Below, piece after piece: positions 40,107 to 49,300 of a DNA stretch of 51,350 nt. The position numbers and the translations under genes were made by a program. The notes under the pieces were generated by a model, which was not told the DNA's origin, did no database searches, and saw only the letters and a program-made list of their open reading frames with translations. The DNA comes from a virus, in the IMG/VR virus record IMGVR_UViG_3300024308_000033, positions 1 to 51,350 of that record. One strand, given 5' to 3'. Positions within the stretch are counted from its first letter, which is position 1. The number at the start of each line of letters is the position of its first letter.

Positions 40107-41025
40107 AACTACCCAGAGCTTCCATGATCTCGGTCACATTACGAACGCGGATGGCGCCTTGCGCCTCATATTTCTTGGGCCAGCTCAAATCTTCTCGTCG
40201 GAAACAGTTGTCCAAAATGAATAGCTTCCTTCCTTGGGCGAGGGCAGCTCTCGCTTGGACCAGAGTTCCAGAGGTGTTCCCAGCCTCGACGATGATGGTT
40301 GCCTCCGTCAGAGCAGACATTGTCACGTTACGTGCAGGGAAGAACAGGCTGTTCGCCTTGTAGTGTTGCTGCTTGTAGCGCAAGAAAGGCACCTGCGATA
40401 TCACCAAGTGATCTTTGGCCAAACTCTCTTGCAGAGCGGCGTTCTCGCGCGGGTAGTAGTCAAAGAGCGGTGTCCCAATGACAGCGATGGTTCGGCCACC
40501 TGCCTCCAGCGCCCCGGCGTGGGCGGCGGAGTCAATACCACGTGCCAGACCTGAAACCACCGTGAAACCGTGCTTCACTAACGCGATAGCGATGCGACGA
40601 GCATTGGCCGCTCCCTCCGGAGAGGGATTGCGCGTGCCGACGACGGCGACGCCACGCGTATCGACCAGCTCCCAATCTCCTCTGTAATAGAGAAGCTCAA
40701 TCGGGTGATCTGCCTCTCGGAGCTTGGCCGGGTACTCACCGGCGCCATGGACGCGGACCCCGACCTCCTTCAGACGATCAGCTCCAACCTCCTCGAGGAG
40801 CCGCTTCCACGTGTCCCGCACTTCCAGTTTGGACACCAACTCTGACGGCACCCGGCCAGGGTTTTCGGCGAACAGTTGCGCAATGTTCTTGAACCAAGCA
40901 CCTTGCCCCAGCCACAACGACTCATAAGCCGCCATCTCGCGACGGAGCTCGATCGGTGGAGCCGAAAAAATTGAATAGTCAGAGACTTGGTTCATCTCAG
41001 GCTGCTGTGAGCACTCTACAAGCAT
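40087..41025 (-). CDS. DprA-like Rossmann-fold protein, ShosA-like
   Basis: A 312-residue protein. ATG 41025 has GAGG five bases upstream; an in-frame TTG at 41040 is less likely. The DprA/Smf core is clear: RGVAVVGTRNPSPEGAANAR, VVSGLARGIDSAAHAGALEA, and GRTIAVIGTPLFDYYPRENA. True DprA loads RecA on incoming single-stranded DNA in transformation; this copy sits in a prophage and is coupled to a phosphoribosyltransferase, so a defence role (ShosA-like antitoxin) is more likely. Low GC, like its partner. Confidence 0.75.
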   Translation of the reverse strand: MLVECSQQPEMNQVSDYSIFSAPPIELRREMAAYESLWLGQGAWFKNIAQLFAENPGRVPSELVSKLEVRDTWKRLLEEVGADRLKEVGVRVHGAGEYPAKLREADHPIELLYYRGDWELVDTRGVAVVGTRNPSPEGAANARRIAIALVKHGFTVVSGLARGIDSAAHAGALEAGGRTIAVIGTPLFDYYPRENAALQESLAKDHLVISQVPFLRYKQQHYKANSLFFPARNVTMSALTEATIIVEAGNTSGTLVQARAALAQGRKLFILDNCFRREDLSWPKKYEAQGAIRVRNVTEIMEALGSYAPADP

Positions 41026-41328
41026 AGATTCCTCACCCAAACGTCCAGTGTGCAGGGGGAACGACGGGCCCAGTACGGCCGGCCTGATATGTTACCCCTT
41101 CTGCGTCGATGTCACCTGAAGGGCTCAATGCAGGCGGAAGGCCGTCATAGCCAGATATGACACGAACACCGTTGGCGGGCAAGGCGCTGCCGGTAGAGGC
41201 GCCGGCGTGGCGCTGCTCACGCGCCCCCGGGTTGAGCTGCCTGCGGCCCCGGATCCGGCAAGGTCAGGATGCCTTTTCGGGCAGGTCTCCGCTATCGGGC
41301 AAACACCCACTGACGTTCGGGGTTCTCC
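41026..41328. other. Intergenic region upstream of the DprA-like gene
   Basis: About 300 bases with no gene I can support. It must hold the promoter of the leftward DprA-like/phosphoribosyltransferase pair and the end of the upstream transcript, but I see no strong -35/-10 pair and no clear terminator. The composition changes within it, from AT-richer near 41026-41160 to GC-rich toward 41300, marking the edge of the transferred pair. Confidence 0.4.
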
Positions 41329-42261
41329 CTATGCGGCCAGCTTGTGCTCGTAGAACGGGTGTCGCTTGTCGTCAAAGATCCGATAGAGCGTGGCCAGGTC
41401 GCCCGGATCCGGGTTGAGCCAGGCATCCACATGCTCGGGTTTGATGTTGATGATGGTCCGGTCGTGGCCGGCGGCGGCCACCTCGGGCTCCGGGTCGTCG
41501 GTGATGGCGGCGAACGACAGCAGATCCGGCTCCTTGCCGGCCGGATCCTTCCAGTGCGACCACAGGCACGCTACCAGCATGGGCTCGCCAGTGCGCGGCG
41601 TGAACTGCACCACCTGGTTCTTCCCGTCCGGCCCCTCGACGTTTTCATAGAACGTGTCCACCACCATCAGCCCGTGGGTGTGGCCAAAGGCCGGTGCCCA
41701 GAACTTCTCCAGGCTGTCGCGACGGGCGTTGTAGGTACCGGGGAAGCGTTGGTCATAGTTGGCCGGCTTTCCAGCCAGGCGGCACTGGTAGCGCATCGGC
41801 TTGATGACCAGCTTCCCGCCCTCGGAGACGATCACCGGGGCATATACGCCTGGGAAGATACGGCTATCGCGGTCCTTCGGCTCGGTGCGCTTCAGGTCGG
41901 CCAGCTTGGCCAGGGCCCGCTCGATCTTATTGCCGGCGATCCGAACATCTTCCCGGGCCTTCTTGGTTTCCTTCACCTGCAACGCGCGCTCGGCGTCGGC
42001 CAAGCGCTTGCGGTTGGCAAACAGCTCCTGCTCCAGTACCGCGGCCTCGGCTCGGTTCCACTGCTCCACCTCAGCCCACACCGCCAGCTCCGCCGGGCTC
42101 GCGCCGGCCCGGAAGGCGTCGTCCATCGCCTTCGGGGTCTTGGGCCGCTTCTTGCCCGGGTCGTGGGCGTAGAGAGCGGCGAACTCCTGCAGCGACAGCG
42201 TGGCGCCGGTCATCCGGACCAGCTTCTGATAGGCGGCGGTGATCTGGGCGGAATAGCACAT
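41329..42261 (-). CDS. SOS response-associated (HMCES/YedK-type) protein with an inserted helical region
   Basis: A 310-residue protein. The start is fixed by the catalytic Cys2: MCYSAQ at ATG 42261; the frame opens ten codons earlier. The family residues follow: YNARRDSLE (the NAR motif), HGLMVVDTFYENVE (catalytic Glu) and GHDRTIINIKPEH (His). HMCES proteins form a covalent link to abasic sites in single-stranded DNA and shield them. The usual length is near 220 residues; here about 90 extra, mostly charged helical residues are inserted after the N terminus (about 55-125). No ribosome-binding site is clear. Confidence 0.85.
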   Translation of the reverse strand: MCYSAQITAAYQKLVRMTGATLSLQEFAALYAHDPGKKRPKTPKAMDDAFRAGASPAELAVWAEVEQWNRAEAAVLEQELFANRKRLADAERALQVKETKKAREDVRIAGNKIERALAKLADLKRTEPKDRDSRIFPGVYAPVIVSEGGKLVIKPMRYQCRLAGKPANYDQRFPGTYNARRDSLEKFWAPAFGHTHGLMVVDTFYENVEGPDGKNQVVQFTPRTGEPMLVACLWSHWKDPAGKEPDLLSFAAITDDPEPEVAAAGHDRTIINIKPEHVDAWLNPDPGDLATLYRIFDDKRHPFYEHKLAA

Positions 42262-42309
42262 GGGCGCAATCTGACACGCCCCGACGTTCATTCGTCGTGA
42301 CGCTGCGGC

Positions 42310-42996
42310 TCAGTGGCCGGTCACGTCGATCAGTACGAAGTGGCCGGATGCGCTGAACTGCGTAGCGTTGTCGGACTGGGGGATCAAAGCGGCAGCGCCG
42401 GCGTAGTAGAAGCGCCCCGAACTTCCCCCACCGGTCCCATCCCCCTGCGGCCCGGTCAGGCGGAAGCCCACGCCACGCTCAATCCGCTGACACGAACGAG
42501 ACGAGATCACCGCGTAGCGCCGACCAGCCGGGACCTGCATGTAGGCGCCCTCTGCCGCCCCGAACGGGGCAGTTGTCACGCCTACGATGCGAAGGGGCTT
42601 TGCCCAGGAAGCGAAAGCCAGCTCGCCGGTGTGCTCTCGGTAGACCTCGATCCCGGTCTTGCCCGGCGTTCCAGTCACAACCGAGTCGTATACCCACACC
42701 GTGCCGAACACAATCGATGAGCCCGTGTAGGCCGACACTCGCCAGTTGTTGCCGCCGAGGTTGGTCAGAATCACGCTGAGCCCGAAGTTGTTGTTCGGAC
42801 CGGTGACCGCAACTATGGGGCTCTTGGCTTGGAACTCCCGCGTGACGTATCGGGTTACGACAATGCCCGATACCTGGTAGGCAACTGCTCCCGTCTCGTT
42901 GAAATCCCACTTGTGGCGCAGATGGAAGTTGAGCAGATCGCTTCGGACCTGCACCGTCCCGTACGGGGTGTATGCCTCAAACCCTCCGACCAGCAT
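42310..42996 (-). CDS. Hypothetical tail-associated protein after J
   Basis: A 228-residue protein from ATG 42996, one base beyond the stop of the preceding gene. It is beta-rich (YGTVQVRSDLLNFHLRHKWD, GNNWRVSAYTGSSIVFGTVW) with Gly-rich turns near the C terminus. Small structural proteins of this kind commonly follow J in siphophages and may bind the tail tip or receptor. No family recognised with certainty. Confidence 0.6.
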   Translation of the reverse strand: MLVGGFEAYTPYGTVQVRSDLLNFHLRHKWDFNETGAVAYQVSGIVVTRYVTREFQAKSPIVAVTGPNNNFGLSVILTNLGGNNWRVSAYTGSSIVFGTVWVYDSVVTGTPGKTGIEVYREHTGELAFASWAKPLRIVGVTTAPFGAAEGAYMQVPAGRRYAVISSRSCQRIERGVGFRLTGPQGDGTGGGSSGRFYYAGAAALIPQSDNATQFSASGHFVLIDVTGH

Positions 42997-42997
42997 T

Positions 42998-43297
42998 TCA
43001 ATGCACCCCGTAAAGAACAGTTGCCGGGACCAGGGTAAAGACCGGCTGCCCATTGCCATCCACATCCGTGCCCCAGTACACACGGCCATCTGAGTACCAA
43101 ACGGTCGGCGTGCGGCCAGGCTGCGCAGGCGGAGGCACCACGTAGAAGAAGAAGTCCCCTGGTGGCAGCGGCCCTACCCAAGTCGAATTGCCGTGCACGG
43201 CGTCGGTCTGAACCGTGCCGATGAACAGCCCCAGGCGGGTCGTGTAATCAATCTCCAGCGACCCATCGAGATTGAAGGTCTGGATGCCCGCAGGCAT
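42998..43297 (-). CDS. Small tail-associated protein (DUF6453-like?)
   Basis: A 99-residue protein from ATG 43297 with GAGGAG shortly upstream. It begins MPAGIQTFNLDGSLEIDYTT and is beta-rich, with YVVPPPAQPGRTPTVWYSDG. The pattern of describing a line of oriented strands after J is familiar from siphophage minor tail proteins. The DUF label is only a guess. Confidence 0.6.
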   Translation of the reverse strand: MPAGIQTFNLDGSLEIDYTTRLGLFIGTVQTDAVHGNSTWVGPLPPGDFFFYVVPPPAQPGRTPTVWYSDGRVYWGTDVDGNGQPVFTLVPATVLYGVH

Positions 43298-43322
43298 GCG
43301 CTCTACTCCTCTATTGATTGAC

Positions 43323-43350
43323 GGGAGGACGTTTGCCCCTCCCGCCTTTT
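43323..43350 (+). terminator. Hairpin between J and the downstream tail genes
   Basis: GGGAGG (43323-43328) and CCTCCC (43338-43343) form a stem, and TTTT follows on the plus strand. Tail genes run on the minus strand, where no T run follows, so in that transcript it is only a hairpin that may modulate expression or protect an RNA end. Confidence 0.4.
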
Positions 43351-43352
43351 CG

Positions 43353-46300
43353 CTATTGCCACCAGCCCATGCGCGTGGCCAGCTGCCCATTCGGGTAGAA
43401 GCAACGCCAGTGACCGTCGCTGTACTCGGTGCGCTGCCCCCCATTACCAGGGGCGGAGACACGGAACACATCGGCCACTACGTCGAACGACGAAATCGCA
43501 CCGTTACTCGCCAGCTGGATGCCGCCGATCTTCCCGTCAGCACGAACGTTCACACCCCAGTTAGCGTTCGCTTCAAGGCCACCCGCGTTCCATGCAGGCG
43601 GGGCAGTCGCCCCCTCTGCCACCTGACTGAACATCGGCCGGAACATCCACCAGTACGGAGCCTGTAGGCCACCAACACCTCGCAGGAAGACACGAACTCG
43701 GGCGAAGGTAGCTTCTGGCGGTGCCTTTCCGAACACATAGGTTCGCGGAATGGCGTCCAAGCCCCACGACGCGTTGCCACCGTTCGCGGGGGACCAACCG
43801 CTGTAGGCGCTGCCCCGGTGGTTGCCACCACGATCATAGAATGCAATCTCGATCTGGCTATCACACCGATGCGTCTGAAGCCACACGCTGAAACAGTACG
43901 TGCGGTTTGGAAGTACGGCGGTGTCGTAGGTCGTGGATGTCGATGACACCTGACCGGCCGCCATGCCGCCCTTCGCTACTGCTCCTAGGCCAAACACACC
44001 CTGGGGGTTCCAGTCGCCGCCACCTGTCGGGTTGCCGAGTTCATTCCACCAATTGTCGGGGTTTGTCGTCCACTCCCAACCGTTCCTTGACCAGAACGGG
44101 AACGTGGAGTTCTGCAGAAGGTTGCCAGACTCTCCAAGGTTCTTGATGCTGGTTCCCATCTCCACCACCACAGCCGCATCGGCCTTTTCTCCCAGTGAGG
44201 TCTGGATGCCCGTGATCTGCTGTGCTTGCGCCGCCTGCGTTTGCCCCTGCTGCGTGACCTGGGTCTTCAGCTGGTTGAAGCCGCTGGCCGACACATCACC
44301 CACCTGCGTCTTCAGGCTCACCAGGTCCTGCGCAGTCGCGTCCAGCTTGCTGCCCTGCTGGTTTACCTCCGTGGTGAGGCCTGCCGTTGCAGCAGCATTG
44401 GCGGTGATCTTGACCTCGTTGGTAATGTCGTAGAACTCGATCCGGTCAATCAGGACTCGGGCCGGGCCCGTAGACCCTGCACGGTTCGTCACCCAGACGT
44501 GGGACAGGACTTCCGTACGATCGTCACCGATGGGGTGCTCTAGCTGGAATCGCTGCCACTCTGTGGTCAGGTTCGGGGTTGTCTGGTCATTGTTGCCCTC
44601 ACCAGCCACCCCACCCGTACGCACACGGCAGCGAGCCGTGATCGACGCCGTGCCCGAGATTGCCCGAGCAACAACGACGGTGCGCATGCGGCGGCCGATG
44701 CCCGCCTTCATACCCGACCAACGATTGCCGTTGGCGAACAGACCTGGCGACTGGGTCGCGTTCTGTACCACGGTCACGTCTACCGCCGAGCCGATCTGCC
44801 CCGCACCGTTGGACCACACAATGTCACCACCGGTAGCGCCCGTGTTCGTCTTCACGAACGGGGCCATGCCGCCGTCGAAACCGGAATTGGTGTTGATGTT
44901 GTCGCCGCGGTTGAACGTGGTGGTGATGGTGGTATTTAGATCGGTGACCTGGCTTGCTGTGCTGACCAAGGTGTTCTCGGCGCTCGTTACCCTGGAGGCC
45001 AGCCCAGTGATGGCTTGCGCGTTCGCCTCCGAAGATTGCTGTGCACCATAGGCCTCAGTTACATCGGTGATGACAATGTCATCCAGCAGCAGAATCGACC
45101 CGATCACGCGTTGGGACTTGGGGTCGGTCGCGTGACCAGGGAGAGAAACGAACAAGCGCCCCTGTGCCGCAGACGCGTTGGTCGTCACATACCCGCTCAC
45201 CTTCGTCCACGAAGTTTTCGACAGGCTGGCAACACCCCAATTTACGGTGGTCCAAACATTGCTCGTGCCGCCCGCACCTGCGGAAGAGGTCTGGACACCG
45301 ATACGCAAGTTGCTCTTGTTGTCGGGCGGGATTTCAACGCTACCAGAGGAAAGTGCTGCCCACGCCTCGATGTACAGGCGCCGTACTCCGACGAGGGGAA
45401 TGAACTCGGTGACCGGATAGCAGTCCGCATTTAGATCAGGGCGTGCGTCAGACGGCACCTGAATCAACAGGCCACGATTTCCGTTGCGCTTTGCCGACGT
45501 GTTGACGGTGAACGTCGTGCCATAGCCTTGGGACAACACCTGGCCATCCGCGAACTGCTCAAACGACCCCGACGGGAACATGCCGCCGCCGCCAGCCAAG
45601 CTCGCCTTCATCTCCGACTGCAGCTTGGTGACACTGGTCGAGGTCGACTCAATCTTGCCCTCAGCGGTAGTCACCCGCGTGGTCAGGTTCTGCAACGCCG
45701 ATGCGTTGGCGTCGGTCCTTCCGGAAACGTTGGTCAGGTCGCTGCGAAGCGCCGTCAACAGCCCAGCCTGAGAGGTGATCGTCTCGCCCTGCTGCGTCAC
45801 TTTCGTGCTGAGGTCAGAAATTGCCTGGGCGTTCGCCAGCAGCTCGGTCACTTCCTCCAGCACAACATCGTCAACCCACAACGTACCCGCAGTGTTGTCG
45901 GCATAGATGCCTAACTGCAGCCCAGTGATCGACGTGTTGTCCGGTATCGCGTACACGGCACTGAGGTAGGTCCAGGCAGCTTTGTCCGCGACGAAGAACG
46001 TTGCACCCCCGATCAGCTCCCCGTTCTGGTTCGCCAGTCGCATTTTGCTGTTGCCTGACGTGCCATTGAAGTCTGGGGTGCTGCGATACCAGCAGCTATA
46101 GCGATACTTCTTGCCCGGGCTCGTCGAAATCGTGGTGCGGCCATTGGCATACGCAACCTTCTGCCGGATGGTCCCGGGATCGAAGCGCACGCACATGCCA
46201 CCTGCACGTCCCTCCGCCGCCGGCCAACTGGTGCCGGTTGCACCCGGGTCGTAGGTCCAGCCCACGTCCTTGCCCGCCTGCCACGAGCCGTTCAGGACCA

Positions 46301-49300
46301 TGTTACTGCCCTGCGAGATCATCGCCGGCAAGGTGGCATTGATCGTCGTGATCGACTGAGCCAGCGCGCTCGTGGTGGTGGCGGTAGCTTCCTGTAGCGC
46401 CGTAACCGATGCAGCGGTTGCCAGAGAACCAGCCCCGGCCGGCATGCGGGCCTCCATCGTGCTGATGCGCTGCACCTGCGCGGTGTCCGCAGCCACGCGG
46501 GCCTTCAGCTCTTCGTATGCCAGGCCTGAAGTCAGCTGCAGCGGATCCGTTCCGGTGTAGTTACCTCGCATCTGAACGGCCAGCGTGTTGCGCTGCAGCG
46601 CCTCGGCGGCATCTGCGGTGATACGTGCCTGGGTTTCCTCCTGCACCAGTGCGACCGACGCACCCGGCTGCGGACGCCCCACAGCGATGTAATCGATCAG
46701 GTAGTAGTTCGCGACCGCCTGTGCCGTCCCCAGCTGTAGGCGGATCGCATCAACAGTGGCCGGCCACCACGCAATGTCCTGCACGTCCACGGTGGCAACG
46801 CCGTTCACGTCCCACGCCGGCTCCGGAATGGCGGCATGCTTCTGCGTGTTCCATGTCTTGTCCGTGGCGGTGGTCCACTGCAGGGCGCCAGCCCACGTCG
46901 GAGTGCCTACTCGCTTCACGCGCAGCTTGACGAAGCGATATGCGCTGCCGTCGACAGCCAGCGCGGCCGGCGACTGCACCCAGGGCGCAGTAGTGTGATC
47001 GGCAGGCCGCAGCCAACCATCTACAAGGGTCGGCGAACCGTTGCCAGTCCATCCTTCCGTGTTCTGGTTGAACGGCCACAGCTTGATGCTGTCGAACTGC
47101 GTTCCACTGCCGGCGGCGACTTCGGAAACCGCGCGGGCCAGGGACTCGTCGGCGCTCTGCCGAATCTGCTGCTCCCGGCTGATATCTGCTTCCCGCGCCA
47201 GCTTCTCATTCAGGATCGCATCAACGCGCGCGCGAGCTTCTGCGCTGACCGCATCCATCGCGTCTTCAACCGCCTGCGCTCTTGCGCTGGCCTCCGCCGC
47301 AAGGTCCTGAGCAGCCTTCGACAATCCCTCAGTACGTGCGGCGGCTTCTGCGAGGACAGCGTCCATTCGATCGCTGATTTCCTTGGCCAGGTTCCTCCCT
47401 TGCTCGCCAAGGCCTTCTTCAATTCCGCCGATCACCTCCCCAAGGTTGGCCCGCAGTTCCTTGCGAATGACCTGCATGGCCACCGACAGGTCGCCGCTGG
47501 TGTTGCGCGAGCGGCACGCAAAGGTCCAGTGGCCGCTGGCCGGGACTACAGCCTCAAAGGGTGCCGTGTGGAAGCCAGACTGCCCGACGGGCATCATGGC
47601 ATTCCAATCTGGAGCCAGCACGTTACCTTCCGTGTAGCGAATCTCCACGCCGGCGAAGTCCGGCGACTGCGCGGTGCCATCCAGCCATCCCCAGGTGTAC
47701 AGGCGAACACCACCTGTGCGCTCCTCAACGTCGAACAGGTCAACCAGCACCGGCGGTGCACCGGCACTTCGCGTGGTGTAAGTGCCGGTTACGGCTACGC
47801 CGGCCAGGCCATCCGGGTTGTAGGGCCGAACCGTGATCGGGTAGACGCCCGCGCCGGGAATTCGCCAGCTCGCCGTTCGCGTGCTCGTGGACGCGACCTG
47901 TTCCAGTTCCCCATTCCGATCAACGTCCGACAGCACACGGATCTCGCCCACAGGCCCCGTTATATCGAACGAGGCCTGCAGCTCGGAGAACACCGTATCC
48001 CCCTGCACCACCTGGCGCTCGGTGATACGCAGATTGCTGGCCACCGGCCGGGTGGCCAGCTGCGAGCCGTTCTCTGGCGGAATGTACTGGCCGGTCTTGA
48101 CGTAGTGCCAGAACTCCGGCCCCTCGGCCACCACGTCGACCGCGGCGCCCTTGAGGTCATTCTCCGGCTGGACGGACACCACGCGGACGCGGTAGCCCGG
48201 CGTCTGCTTGAAGTCGTAGATCCAGATGGTGTCCCACGCGGGATTACCGTCGCTGTCCCCCGGCAGCGCTGCGTCGGCCGGCCACGGCTCGGCCAGCTGC
48301 AGCTGATCACTTTCGCCGGTGAACGGCACCACCTTCAGCACGCGGTACACCCGTTCACCCGGGATGCGCAGGCCGATGTAGGCGCTGGCCTGCGCACGGC
48401 CTGGCACCGCCACGTCGAGCTGTAGCGTCACGGCGCGCCCCGGCCCCATGGTGGCGGACAGCACCTGGCCGCCAAAGCCCCACTGCGTCAGATCGTGCTG
48501 CAGCGCCAGCACCGACATGCGCCCATAGGCCAGGTGCTCAATATCGGTGCTGTAGCTGATCGACTTGTACTGGTACAGGCTCTGCGCCAGGTGCCAGCGT
48601 GCAAGCGTGGCCGCATGCGCCTCGCTGGTCACACCCTCGCCGGTCACCTGCGCCGGGTTGAGCATGGTGGTCACGCCCGGCGCCGGGACACGCAGGGTCC
48701 TGGCCTCCCACGTGGCGCGGTCCAGGTAGCTGTACTCGATGCCGTCGGCACCGTTGGCCAGCGTGTATTCGACCTGGAACTGCCCCTTCTTGATGGTGGC
48801 CATGTTGACCACGCCCGACAGCGGCTGCTCGTCAGCGGCCCACGTCACGGCCAGCCGACCCTTCGGCCATGCGATCTGGCCGAAGCCGGCCAGCGCGATC
48901 GCATCCATCACCGCCTGGTGATTGCGCTTGTCGGTAACCAGGTAATCGTAGGTGAAGCCATTGGCCGCACAGTGCAGCGTGAAGGCTTTCAGCGCCTCCA
49001 CGTCGATCTGGCTGTCGGGCAGGCCCATGCCGGCGATGCGAACGCCGGCCGGCGACTTGATGCCGCGGGCGTAGGCCAGGATCTGTGCACCGGGGTTGCT
49101 GCTCTCTTCGGTGACCCAGCCGATGGCGTCACCCTTCCACACCGGGATCGGCTGCGCGTGGGCTACGGTACGCACCTCGTCCGGGCTGCCGTTGAGCTGT
49201 CCGGACGCCTTCATGCGGATGCCGATGCGCGGGATGCCGTCGTAACTGGCGGTATCCGGCAGCACGCTGACCAGGTTGGTCCAGGTGAAGCTGGCCTGCG

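Noticed and set aside
40087-41025. Transformation gene dprA of the host
   Set aside because: It lies inside a prophage, overlaps a phosphoribosyltransferase and is less GC-rich than the surroundings, all unlike a host dprA locus.
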